Below, piece by piece: positions 54,106 to 64,000 of a stretch of DNA of 64,000 nucleotides. The position numbers and the translations under genes were made by a program. The stretch comes from Thereva unica (Eukaryota > Arthropoda > Insecta > Diptera > Therevidae). The notes beneath the pieces are model-generated. The model saw nothing but the letters and a program-made list of their open reading frames with translations. It had not been told where the DNA came from and made no database searches. The stretch spans positions 154,618,380-154,682,379 of the forward strand of contig OX465281.1 in assembly GCA_949987705.1 (NCBI GenBank). Direction: 5' to 3'. Each line of letters starts with the position of its first letter. Positions within the stretch are counted from its first letter, which is position 1.

Positions 54106-57100
54106 TTAATGCTTCGGTTCGGGCATTGAATCGTCGATGGGTATACGGCAAATTTTTGTGATGGGTCGTTGGAACACATTATCTTTAGTGCGTAGTTGCA
54201 CTACACGTGTTAAGCCATCGTAACCTGGAAAAACCTTTTCGACTATTGCAAGAGGCCAATGTGTTGGAGCCATGGTTTCCTGTTTAACGAGAACTAGGTC
54301 TCCAATCTGAATATTCACTTGTTCCAGCTGCCATTTTGGTCTGTGCTGAAGCTGATTTAAATAGTCTTTGGTCCATTTGTCCCAAAATCTTTTAACTGCG
54401 CCTTGTAGACGTTGCCATCGTCCAGAAAATGATATGGTTTCGTTGTGCGGTGGCTCGGGCACGGCATTAAGCGCTTGTCCGATTAAAAAATGGCCAGGTG
54501 TTAATACAAATGGGTCGTCAGGGTCATTTCGCACGTAACAAAGTGGTCGAGAATTTAGACACGCTTCCACCTGTGTCAAGATAGTGGTATATTCTTCAAA
54601 GGTATAAGTCTCCTTTCCCAATGTTCTTCGTAGATGGTGTTTGACGGATTTAACTCCTGCTTCCCAGAGGCCTCCGAAATGTGGGGCGGCTGGCGGATTG
54701 AAGTGCCACGTGACTTGATCCGAAGCAAGGTATCGCGCAGTTTCTGGGCTGGCTTGGTCTATTGCTTGTCTTAACTCTCTGTCAAGTATGGTTTTAGCTC
54801 CCATGAAGTTGCTGCCACAATCAGAGTAAATATTTTTGCATAATCCTCTTCTAGCCACGAATCTTTTAAAGGCCGCTATGAATGCCGGAGTAGATAAATC
54901 TGACACAAGCTCTAAGTGTATCGCCCGTGTAGCTAAGCAGACTATGACACATATATATGCCTTTTGGAGTTTGGCATTCCGAATCGTAGACGTTTTAATG
55001 GTAATTGGACCGGCATAATCAATTCCGATGTTTGTGAACGGCTTCGAGATGGTGACTCTAGGTGTTGGTAGCTGTCCCATGAGTTGTGTCATGGTTTCTC
55101 CTCGGTATCTTATGCACGTAACGCATTTTCGAATTTCACTAGTAATAACTCTCCTGGCATCCAAGATCCAATACTTAAGACGACTGGTGGCTAACACAAG
55201 TGAAGTACCTCCATGGAGTGTTCCTAGATGTATCTGCCTTATGATTAGCCTTGTTACCAGGTGCCTTTGGGGTAGAATGATAGGATGCTTTGCATTGTAT
55301 GATATTGTGGCGTTAACTAGCCGTCCACCTACTCGCAGTATGTTATTATTGTCCATAAATGGGGATAATTTATATAGGCGACTGTTAGCGGATAATAGTT
55401 TCTTGTTTTGTAGATTGTTGTATTCTAGCGGGAATTCTGCTTGTTGTACTAGCCGTAATATTACTCTTTCTGATTCTGCCCATTCAACTGATGATAAGTA
55501 ATTTAGTCGTTTAGTCTTGGTATTACGACAATTATACGCAAAGCGTAGTATGAGCGCAATGATGGATGTGAGCCGTGTCATATTAGAGTATCGGAGTAAA
55601 ATGCTATCATCCACTTGCGCGAGAAAGTTAATTACAGTTGACTTTTTTGCTTCTAAATTGGTTTGTTCACTTGTAGATTTCGTTTTAGGCCACTCCCTTG
55701 GGTCATTGATTAACCAACTCGGTCCATGCCACCACAGTTGCGAGGTTAGTAATTTGGATACTGGTACACCCCTGGAAGCTAAATCTGCTGGATTGTCGCT
55801 AGTTGGGATATGCCTCCACTGATCGTGTCGAATGACTTCCTGTATTTCCACTACCCGATTGGCTACGTATGTCTTCCATTTAGACGGGTGTTCTCGAATC
55901 CATTGAAGAGCTATCGTTGAGTCTGTCCACGCAAATGTTGGTAGGTGGCACAATTGCATGTTTTCCATTGTGTTTTTCAACAATCTGGCTAAAATGACTG
56001 CACCATTTAGTTCCAGCCTAGGGATAGTGATTGGTTTGGTAGGGGCGACCCTAGTTTTTGATGTGAGTAGTATTGACGTGATTGGTCCGCTGTTTGACTC
56101 TACCCTCAAGTACACAACGGCCGCGTAGGCTCTGGCAGATGCATCGCAAAATCCGTGTATCTGCATGCTTGCCCGTTTTGAAAAATTAATCCACCTTGGG
56201 ATTTGCAGAGTGTTGAGGTCCTGCAATTCTGCTTTGAATGTTTTCCATTGGTGTTCAATCTGGGTTGGTACTTCCTGATCCCATGAAAAACCGGTCATCC
56301 ATAAGGATTGCATTAATACCTTAGCGTTGATGATCACTGGTGCCAGCCATCCTAGTGGATCGTATAATGATGCAGTGTCCGACAGAATATTTCTTTTTGT
56401 GGTTGTATGATGTTCCCGCAGTGGATTAATATTGAAGGTAAAGTAATCGGGTCCAGGATGCCATTTGATGCCTAATGTTTTGACTGACTCGTCCTTAGTG
56501 AGTTCCAAAGTAGGTTTCAGTTCCCGATCCTCCAAAGGTATAGTAGTTAGTAACTCTGGCTCATTGCTGGCCCATTTTCTCAGCTTGAATCCCCCTGCAC
56601 TTGTAATGTTAAGTAGCTCGTTTTGCAGTATTTTGGCTTCTTGAATGTTGTCTGCGCCCGTTAGCAAGTCGTCTACGTAAAAATTAGTATAGATTGCTTC
56701 GGCCGCTAAGGGCCAGGTTCCCTTCTCGTCCTCAGCTAGCTGCTGTAAAGTGCGGATGGCTAAGAATGGAGCGCATGCTGTGCCAAAAGTCACTGTTTTC
56801 AATTTATAATCTTGCTGTTCCTTTGATTCGGGATGTTGCCACAAAATCCGCTGATATGTTTGGTGATCTGGATGAACTTCGATCATTCTGTACATTTTCT
56901 CAATGTCAGCATTCATGGCTATTCTAAACTTTCTCCAATTAAGCAAAGTAGAATAGAGTTTAGGCTGTAGTGTTGGCCCAGTTAAAAGTTGCTCATTTAG
57001 AGATTTTCCATTACTGGTTTTGGCGGAAGCATCAAAGACCACACGTAATTTTGTTGTTGTACTATCTTTAAAAACTGCATGGTGTGGTATATAGTAATGG

Positions 57101-59514
57101 GCTTCATTGTCCTTGGGAGGGCTTACCGGAACCATATGTCCCAGTTCGATGTATTCGTTCAAACATTTTCGGTACTCTTCCTCTAGTTGAGGTTTCTTGG
57201 TAAATTGTTGTTGAAGTGTGGTATATCTTTTTACTGCTTGGGTTCTTGAAGTCCCAAGTACTGGAAGCGTATTATTAATAAATGGAAGTGTAACTTGGTA
57301 TCTTCCACTGGGAAGTCTTAGGTGAGTAGTTTCGAAGATTTGTTGGCATAAGTTATTATCTTCCGATAGCAATGTAGTTGTAGGTACTTCTTCTATTTCC
57401 CAAAAACGTTTGATTTGATTTTCTAGGCTAATATCTTGTGTTGTGGCGATGCATGTTGTAGTTTGGTTGCTAAACATAGATATTGGTCCCATTAGGATCC
57501 ATCCAAATATCGTATTTATAGCGACTGGATCTATTTCAGCTCCACGTCGTATGCCGTCTCGCAAGATTGTTGTATAGATTCTTGCCCCTAGCAGCATGTC
57601 GATTCCTCCGGTTTTCCAAAAGGTTGGGTCTGCCAGTTGGAGATTTTGTAGGTGTTTCCACTTTGGTCTTCGAAGTATTCTTGCGGGCAATGGGTCGGTA
57701 ATTGTATCAATCACTAGGAAGTTGTCAACGATTGGGATAGGGGTTGCAGTCCTTCCCTCCAATGTGAGCTTCACTTGGTTCTGTGCAATACCTGCTTGAC
57801 TTGTGTTTAAGCCTGTAATTTGTATATTTGTATAATTGGTTTTAGCACCTAGTCGCTTGCATGCGGCTGTAGTTATGAACGATGACTCTGAGCCAGGGTC
57901 AACGAGGCATCGTAAAATCTCCTTCTTGCCCTTATTTGCATGTACAACTACCAATGCGGTAGCTAGTAGGGCTTGATGGTTTTTTATCGCTAAAAAACTT
58001 TGTACCTTGGGTTTGGAGGTAGTGGTGGAGGATTGCATTTCCTCGTGTATCGTAGAATGGTTAGGTGCTACATATCCTTGTAAATGATCTTCCTTGAAAT
58101 CTAGTGATTCAGGTTTCTCTTGTTTTAAGGTGGTATGCAACGACGGAGAGTGACTTGGTGTGATTTCCCCGTGTGAGTAGTCCTCCTTGGATAATGATGA
58201 TCCAGAAGTCTTTCGGTTAGTAGTATATTGCAATGTCGGAGACTGGTTTGGGATGGTTGCTCCTTGTGAATAATTTTCCTTGGATGATGTCGATCCAGGG
58301 CTCTCTTGCTTAACGTCTTGATGTATCGTGGTATGGTAGCGCTGTTTGCATTTCCAGCATCTATATTTGCTGGGACAGTCCTTGGTGCTATGATGGCTTG
58401 CAAGGCAATTTAAGCAGTGGCCGTTTGTTTGTAAGATCCTCCGTCTTGCTTCAGGAGTCATGGCATGGTACTGCTTGCAAGTGGCCACGAAGTGCTTAGC
58501 ATGGCATGCTGGGCAACAGTTTGCCTTTCTGGTATGATGTGCGTGTGACACCCTTTGAGGGGCTGATGGTCTAGCGTGCGATGGTGGCTTGGTGGTAATA
58601 GTATCCGCAATAGACGCGAGAATTCTCAGTCTTGTGTTTAGAAATGTCCGAAAGGTTGCAAGGCTCGGCAATGTTTGGGATGGTCCTAACTCTTCTTCCC
58701 ATAACTTCAACGTGGCAAAAGGTAACTTTTGTACCAAGATGTAAATTAATATGGCGTCCCAAGAAGTTGTATCCACCTCTAAACTCTTAAGCTGTTGTAA
58801 ACATTCAGCAGTGGTGTCGATGAGTACCTTAAGTGCATTTGCAGTTTCCGTCGCCAATTTAGGCATATTCAAAAACGTTTTTAGTTGGTGGTTGACTAGA
58901 ATCCTTTTATTTTCGTATCGTTCGCGTAATTTGGCCCAAGCTGGTTCATAAGCATCGTTTGTAATTGGCACATGTCGTATAAGGGCCTCAGCATCGCCAG
59001 TCAAGCATTCTTTAAGATAATGAAGCTTCTGCACAGGTTGCAATTTTCGATTGTGATGGACTAGGGACACAAATATATCGTGAAAAGATCGCCACAAATC
59101 AAAGTTGCCATTATATTTAGGAAGACTTATCCTTGGCAATTGGATATCTTGCTGTGACGACGTCGTGACTATAGTTGGTATGACAGGAGGCGGTAACATG
59201 GTACTTGGAGTTTGTCTCTTTAGCCCATCTACCAGTTCCCCCATATATTCATAGTATTTAATTTCTACGTCACTGTATTTATCGGACTCGAAATAATCCC
59301 CCACATTAGCGTTGGAATCTTGTAAAATTGCGTCGTTAATCGCTATATCATTTGTTTGGAACTGCGTCCAAATTTTGTCTAGTCCCGCAATCCTTGATTC
59401 ATAAAATCCCTGAGTTCGTTTTACTATGGCAGTTTTTTTGCAATTCTCAATGAATTTGTCCAATTGGAGCTGTAGGGTTTGCTGCTGGTTACATAATTGC
59501 TGTAGCGAAGTCAT
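54106..59514 (-). CDS. BEL-2 gag-pol polyprotein, 1802 codons, uninterrupted
   Basis: One ORF from ATG 59514. Gag (DUF1759-like, about 125-300: LPRISLPKYNGNFDLWRSF). Zinc knuckles (about 333-395: CCPACHAKHFVATC, CLNCLASHHSTKDC, CWKCKQRYH). Aspartic protease with LVDPGSESSF (539-541). RT (about 805-1000: LRVVFDAS, NADIEKMY, FYVDDLLTGA with DD at 948-949). RNase H (IHGFCDAS, Asp 1124; PRLELNGA; WTDSTIAL; NPADLASRG). Integrase with HH-CC (H1429, H1434, C1464, C1467) and D1499, D1565, E1618. Every catalytic residue I can check is present. The DPG protease form and RT-RNase H-integrase order are BEL/Pao. Gag and pol share one frame, so no frameshift signal is needed. Confidence 0.95.
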   Translation of the reverse strand: MTSLQQLCNQQQTLQLQLDKFIENCKKTAIVKRTQGFYESRIAGLDKIWTQFQTNDIAINDAILQDSNANVGDYFESDKYSDVEIKYYEYMGELVDGLKRQTPSTMLPPPVIPTIVTTSSQQDIQLPRISLPKYNGNFDLWRSFHDIFVSLVHHNRKLQPVQKLHYLKECLTGDAEALIRHVPITNDAYEPAWAKLRERYENKRILVNHQLKTFLNMPKLATETANALKVLIDTTAECLQQLKSLEVDTTSWDAILIYILVQKLPFATLKLWEEELGPSQTLPSLATFRTFLNTRLRILASIADTITTKPPSHARPSAPQRVSHAHHTRKANCCPACHAKHFVATCKQYHAMTPEARRRILQTNGHCLNCLASHHSTKDCPSKYRCWKCKQRYHTTIHQDVKQESPGSTSSKENYSQGATIPNQSPTLQYTTNRKTSGSSLSKEDYSHGEITPSHSPSLHTTLKQEKPESLDFKEDHLQGYVAPNHSTIHEEMQSSTTTSKPKVQSFLAIKNHQALLATALVVVHANKGKKEILRCLVDPGSESSFITTAACKRLGAKTNYTNIQITGLNTSQAGIAQNQVKLTLEGRTATPIPIVDNFLVIDTITDPLPARILRRPKWKHLQNLQLADPTFWKTGGIDMLLGARIYTTILRDGIRRGAEIDPVAINTIFGWILMGPISMFSNQTTTCIATTQDISLENQIKRFWEIEEVPTTTLLSEDNNLCQQIFETTHLRLPSGRYQVTLPFINNTLPVLGTSRTQAVKRYTTLQQQFTKKPQLEEEYRKCLNEYIELGHMVPVSPPKDNEAHYYIPHHAVFKDSTTTKLRVVFDASAKTSNGKSLNEQLLTGPTLQPKLYSTLLNWRKFRIAMNADIEKMYRMIEVHPDHQTYQRILWQHPESKEQQDYKLKTVTFGTACAPFLAIRTLQQLAEDEKGTWPLAAEAIYTNFYVDDLLTGADNIQEAKILQNELLNITSAGGFKLRKWASNEPELLTTIPLEDRELKPTLELTKDESVKTLGIKWHPGPDYFTFNINPLREHHTTTKRNILSDTASLYDPLGWLAPVIINAKVLMQSLWMTGFSWDQEVPTQIEHQWKTFKAELQDLNTLQIPRWINFSKRASMQIHGFCDASARAYAAVVYLRVESNSGPITSILLTSKTRVAPTKPITIPRLELNGAVILARLLKNTMENMQLCHLPTFAWTDSTIALQWIREHPSKWKTYVANRVVEIQEVIRHDQWRHIPTSDNPADLASRGVPVSKLLTSQLWWHGPSWLINDPREWPKTKSTSEQTNLEAKKSTVINFLAQVDDSILLRYSNMTRLTSIIALILRFAYNCRNTKTKRLNYLSSVEWAESERVILRLVQQAEFPLEYNNLQNKKLLSANSRLYKLSPFMDNNNILRVGGRLVNATISYNAKHPIILPQRHLVTRLIIRQIHLGTLHGGTSLVLATSRLKYWILDARRVITSEIRKCVTCIRYRGETMTQLMGQLPTPRVTISKPFTNIGIDYAGPITIKTSTIRNAKLQKAYICVIVCLATRAIHLELVSDLSTPAFIAAFKRFVARRGLCKNIYSDCGSNFMGAKTILDRELRQAIDQASPETARYLASDQVTWHFNPPAAPHFGGLWEAGVKSVKHHLRRTLGKETYTFEEYTTILTQVEACLNSRPLCYVRNDPDDPFVLTPGHFLIGQALNAVPEPPHNETISFSGRWQRLQGAVKRFWDKWTKDYLNQLQHRPKWQLEQVNIQIGDLVLVKQETMAPTHWPLAIVEKVFPGYDGLTRVVQLRTKDNVFQRPITKICRIPIDDSMPEPKH

Positions 59515-59583
59515 TTTACCGGCACGTAGGAAATTAGTACCCGAAATGAACTAAAAACAAGCTTGAGCACGCCGTACACGTAT

Positions 59584-59601
59584 ATCTCGGTGGAACCTCC
59601 A
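59584..59601 (-). promoter_or_regulatory. BEL-2 primer-binding site, tRNA-Gln type
   Basis: On the minus strand TGGAGGTTCCACCGAGAT begins 2 nt after the 5' LTR. Its complement ATCTCGGTGGAACCTCCA matches my recollection of the 3' end of glutamine tRNA (acceptor plus T arm with CCA). Confidence 0.8.
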
Positions 59602-59603
59602 AA

Positions 59604-61657
59604 TGTTTAATCACGGACCTTCAATTGCTCAAACAGAACAATTAATCGTTCGTAATTATTACCCACCGTGTTAATGCTGAAATAAAAATATTCCACTTTG
59701 GATGGGTAGTAAAAATGATAAAACGTGCCAGTTAGTGTATCAAGCTTGTCTTTATTTCATTAAAAATATGTGTTAAAACGACAATAAAACGTATAATAAT
59801 TTTAAGAAAATATAAATGTATTGGGAAAAAAAAACTGCTCCAACGTGGTCTCACGCGCTTGTAGTGGATTAGAAATTATGCAGACGTCGTCAGCCAGCAA
59901 CCAGAAAACGTATACAAAAATCCGTATGACCTCTTGGGCATGAATTTCCTTAACGTTTCTGGTATACCGAACTCGATGCACGTACTGTACCTTAAAGTTG
60001 CAGATGATATAGAAACAGGTATAACCGTGACGGAATCTCCTGTTTCACTACTATCTGTTTGTTGGAAATTATTAATTAAAAATTTTAGATATCTGTTGCA
60101 GATGTTAAAAAACACTCATGGCCCAATTGGCATTTAGTGCTTTCTTACTATCTGTATTGTTTTCTAGAGCACCTGAGATCACGTTGGCACTAAATGCATA
60201 CCATGATCGCGTGTCTGAAGCTGGAACAAGAGAGAGGCTGAGCCTTGTAAAGGCGCTGTTTATATAACTCTTTTGGCGGAAGTACTACACCGTCATTTTG
60301 TATAATTTCATAATCTTCATGTAATTTTTATATATATGCCTTCTACTGGCATAATTCACTTTTTAAAAAATTATTCTTTATTTTTCATTCATTTTTTATC
60401 AATAAATTCTCCATTATTTACATTTTTTTATATTTTGTTATTTTGTTTTTAGTATCAAAATTATTTTTAGTACAAAATGGCTATGGGAAATCGCATCGTC
60501 CATTTTTTCGAAAATATCGCTTTCTCTTTCATTTCCTCCTTCTTTTTACCTCTCGCTCTCTCTTATTATTCATATGGGAAAATTTATTTATTTTCATAAC
60601 TTTTAATTCGGTTAAAATCTCGCCATTCTAGTACCACCATTACAATCTACGTCAAATTCTACATCGATTTGATATGTAATATCATGTCTGTCGGTGAAGT
60701 TTGACGTTTACGCGAAATGGACACTTTCGCGAAATCGCGGTCATTAATTTCGCGGCATTCACCTGAATTGCGTAAATTCAGGGACGCGTTTTGTGTTTTT
60801 GTGAATAACCAGTGGTTGTGTTAGGTGGTGGTGCAAAAACTTTGTGTAAGTTCGTGTTATCTTTGTTATATTTTATAAACACGAAAAAATCGGGTTATGT
60901 TTGTTTATGTTCTTATAACATAAGTTTTGCCTATGTTTTGCCTCGTTATGTGCAACATAAGGTGGACTATGTGTTCTTTGTTCGTTTTTGTATCAATATG
61001 TTGCATGTGATGTGGTTTATTTATGTTATTTGTCCTCTTTTTTACGTATTTTAAGAATTGACATTTGTTGTTGTTGTTTTATGTGTAATTTTTATGTTCT
61101 ACTTTGGGGCTCATCGCCCTTGAGTTTTTATGTTTATATGGGCAAAGGATAACTCATATTAATATAAATTCATACAGTTCCCTGTTAATATTATTTATTC
61201 AATTTCAGGTACAGGTATTTAATAATGATTTGTAATTTCTTTTAGGTTTTAAAGTTCAGGTGAGTATTTATGTATCTTGCTCATGTTTTTTTCATAATTA
61301 TTAATGGTTTTTTTTATTGCAGATTCCTCATCAATTTAGCTTATTTCTAATAGTATATTTTAGTTCATAATGTTAATTTATTTAAGTTCTTCGTTTGTAT
61401 TTATGTATATTTGTTTTATATTTAAGTAATTATAGTTCTTAATTTAAGTTATTTGTTTATATTTAAGTATTTGTAGTTCTTAATTCAGTTATTTATTTAT
61501 ATTTATTTAGAATGTATGTTTTTAATTGTCTTGTCTTTATGTAGTATTTAGTTTTTTATCTTTAAATACATTAATTTATTTTTCAGTATTTAGTTGTCTA
61601 TTTTTTTTTTATTCTAGTTATTTTTCTTATTTGTTTTTTGATTATCTGTGCTGAACA
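59604..61657 (-). repeat. BEL-2 5' LTR (right copy)
   Basis: 2054 bp, nearly identical to the left LTR. It would hold the promoter driving the minus-strand ORF; I did not identify a confident TATA box or initiator. Confidence 0.95.
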
Positions 61658-64000
61658 CACAACGTTAAATGGCTGACTTACTCAAATGGCACCAGTATTT
61701 CTGGCAAGGATGTCGAGCTCTTTGCAGACATCTATAACTTGCATCAAATTGTGGATCATCCCACAAGAGTCCCTGATGTTGCTGATCAAGGAAGATATCT
61801 CCTTGATCTTTTTCTAACTTCTCATCCAGCGCGTTACTTCGTCGAAGTTGATTCACCTCTCGGCAATTCAGACCACTGCCTAATCAGTGCTAACTTCCCA
61901 TTCGAATTTCCCACCCCTCCCAAACCAGTTCGAAGAACTGTATGGCATTATGGGAAGGCCAATTGGCTGGGGCTTACTAATTTTTTCCAGTCTACAGACT
62001 GGAATCTGTGTTTCCGGAATAGAAACGCCAACTCGGCCGCTATCCGTATCACCAGGATCATACAGGCAGGAATGCATTTGTTCATTCCCTATTCTACCAA
62101 ATCTGTGAAGCCTAGGCCCAACAGATGGTTTAATTGGGAGTGTATGAATGCAATCAAAACTAAAGAAGCCGCCTTCCGAGCGTACAAGAGCTTCCCGAGT
62201 GAATCGCTCCGTTTAGAGTACATACAACAAAGAAATTCTTGTAAAACCGCCATCAAGAAAGTCAAAACCTTATTTGACAACAAATTGAGAAGTAAACTCC
62301 TAAATGCAACCTCCGGTAGCAAAAACTTCTGGTCCTTGGTAAGTTCCATCAAGAAGAATTTCACTACAACTTCAACCCCTTCCTTTATTCACAATGAGAT
62401 GGTAATAACAGACAGAAAATCCAAGGCCAATTTATTAGCATCTATGTTCGCTTCGAATTCTTCTTTACCCGAAACTGATGTGCTACCCCCTGTTTCCGAG
62501 CGTAACGCCCATTCAATGGACAGGGTTTTTTTCAGGACTCGCGAGGTGTACAGGTGCCTCAAAGAGCTCGATGCCAACAAATCCACTGGACCCGATAATA
62601 TACCCCCTATCGTCTTAAAACAATGCGCCTCACCTTTGGCTAAACCTCTGCGCAAATTATTTTCCCTGTCATATTTCTCCGGAGTTTATCCCGACTCTTG
62701 GAAACTTGCCCATGTTCAGCCCATACCGAAAAAAGGTGATTCCAGCGATCCCTCCAACTACCGCCCAATAGCAATTACTTCCATTCTCTCCAAAACCATG
62801 GAGACGATAATCAACAAAAAGCTTATGGGATATCTAGAATCCAATCTACTCATAAACGACAGACAGTATGGCTTCCGACGAAAAAGATCCACTGGCGATC
62901 TTTTAGTCTGTCCTACAGAACACCTCAGCCGTAGCCTGCATGGATCCGGTGAGTCTAGTCTGGTTGCTCAGGATATCTCCAAGGCTTTCGATAGAGTTTG
63001 GCACTCAGCCCTGTTAGCTAAACTCAAAGCTATTGGAGTTGACTCACTTCTACAGAAGTGGATTGAGAGTTTCCTTTCTGGCCGTTCAATCAAAGTGGTA
63101 TTGGATGGCGTCAAATCCGCACCCCACACGATCTCTGCGGGGGTCAATTTTATCACCGGCCCTATTTCTCATATTTATAAATGACCTTCTTTCAATCCCC
63201 TCCAACCCACTTCTCAGCTTCGCTGACGACGGTACTCTACGTTACTCGTACAGCTTCGATACAAGACAGACTCATGCCAGATCCTGTCTTGATGATCGCG
63301 AACTAATGTTCAACTCTATTAATAACGACATTGAACTTATTATAGAGTGGGGAAAAAAGAATCGTGTCAAATTCAACCCCTCCAAAACCAAGTACTGTCT
63401 CATCTCCAAAAAGAAGCTCAACACCTCTTCACCCTTGAGAGTGGATGGAGTTCAACTAATGGCCGACCCATCCTTGCACATCTTAGGCGTGACATTAGCG
63501 AAAGACTTGCGATGGAATGACCACATATTCCAAATCGCCAAACAAGCATCCCAGTGCTTGGGATTTCTTAAGAGGTGCAAGTTCCTCCTCCAGCCATCGG
63601 CCCGTGCTGTTATCTATAAATCCTACATACGGCCTCTTCTCGAATATAACTCCCTCGTTTGGGGCGGCGCCCCAATAACCACCTTGGCATGGTTAGATAA
63701 AGTGCAAAAAAGGGCGCTCAAATTAATTGATGACGACACCGCCTGCTCCACCATCGACCCCTTGAGCCACCGTAGGACTGTAGCAGCACTGACAAAATTT
63801 TATCGCTACTATCATAGTGACTGTTCCTCCGAGTTAAACGCTCTCCTGCCTCCACGGCAATCTTATACCCGCAACACCAGATTAGCCCACTCGTCTCATT
63901 CCCTTCACCTGCAACTACCCCTTTCACGCACTCAACAAGATATGAATTCGTTTGTTAATAGAACAACTCGACTGTGGAATAACCTCTCGCAGTCAGTATT
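61658..64000 (+). pseudogene. LINE-A copy 2 endonuclease end and RT (partial at window end)
   Basis: Resumes NVKWLTYSNGTSISGKD, DLFLTSHPARYFVEV, GNSDHCLISANF; RT: DANKSTGPDNIPPIVLKQC, KKGDSSDPSNYRPIAITS, RQYGFRRKRSTGDLL and LVAQDISKAFDRVW (motif A). Just after HTISAGV about 10 bp are lost near 63143, removing the PQG of motif B and shifting the frame. The new frame (63144 onward: SILSPALFLIFINDLLS, SFADDGTLRYSYS) stays open to 64000, reaching TTRLWNNLSQSV. As in copy 1, motif C is FADD. Confidence 0.85.

Larger units (their letters stand above)
51933..61657 (-). mobile_element. BEL-2: complete BEL/Pao LTR retrotransposon
   Basis: 9725 bp from TGTTTAATC to GCTGAACA with a 5-bp TSD CACAA (51928-51932 and 61658-61662) inside the LINE-A endonuclease. 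It has two LTRs of 2053 and 2054 bp, a tRNA-Gln-type primer-binding site, a single gag-pol ORF and a polypurine tract, all on the minus strand. By eye the LTRs differ at one substitution (51988) and one homopolymer base (A8 vs A9 near 52155), indicating recent insertion. No env-like ORF is present. All parts expected for autonomous movement are seen. Confidence 0.95.
51230..64000 (+). mobile_element. LINE-A copy 2, split by BEL-2 and cut by the window end
   Basis: The 5' part is 51230-51932 and the remainder runs from 61658 past the window end. BEL-2 with its CACAA duplication lies between. Copy 2 supplies the 5' region and endonuclease start missing from copy 1. No ORF1 precedes the endonuclease, so the family may be single-ORF. 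The 5' boundary is approximate. Confidence 0.8.

Overview
This window reads as arthropod, most likely insect, genomic DNA made almost entirely of transposable elements. I found no host protein gene. The evidence is the mix of element families: BEL/Pao and copia LTR retrotransposons; I-like, Jockey, LOA/R1-like, RTE and other non-LTR retrotransposons; a PIF/Harbinger remnant; a piggyBac-type MITE; and a tRNA-headed SINE. Intergenic DNA is AT-rich with microsatellites. The species cannot be named from this.

Layout. 0.5-6.6 kb: a fold-back element, a 5'-truncated minus-strand non-LTR element ending in (TA)n, a BEL/Pao pol scrap and a SINE. 6.6-12.1 kb: a dead I-like element. 12.5-38.6 kb: a decayed plus-strand BEL/Pao element (BEL-1) whose gag, protease, RT/RNase H, integrase and a viral-glycoprotein-like env can be followed in order, broken by at least six insertions. 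One insertion stack is five levels deep: BEL-1, then RTE-1, then copia, then a non-LTR element I call LINE-A, then a piggyBac-type MITE. Another insertion (17.1-24.0 kb) carries a nearly intact Jockey element. 38.6-47.9 kb: a Harbinger remnant, a minus-strand LOA/R1-like element and a plus-strand CR1/Jockey-like element. 47.9-51.2 kb: repeats and fold-back MITEs. 51.2-64.0 kb: a second LINE-A copy split by a complete BEL/Pao element (BEL-2) with one uninterrupted 1802-codon gag-pol ORF and nearly identical 2.05 kb LTRs.

Three points stand out. A glycoprotein resembling those of chuviruses sits at the env position of BEL-1. The SINE shares both its 3' tail and an internal block with LINE-A, which suggests a SINE/LINE partnership. 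BEL-2 looks young and structurally intact. Many junctions are resolved to the base by target-site duplications (TSDs), so the order of insertion can be read. Clade names for the non-LTR elements and the viral family of the glycoprotein rest on remembered motifs and need database searches.
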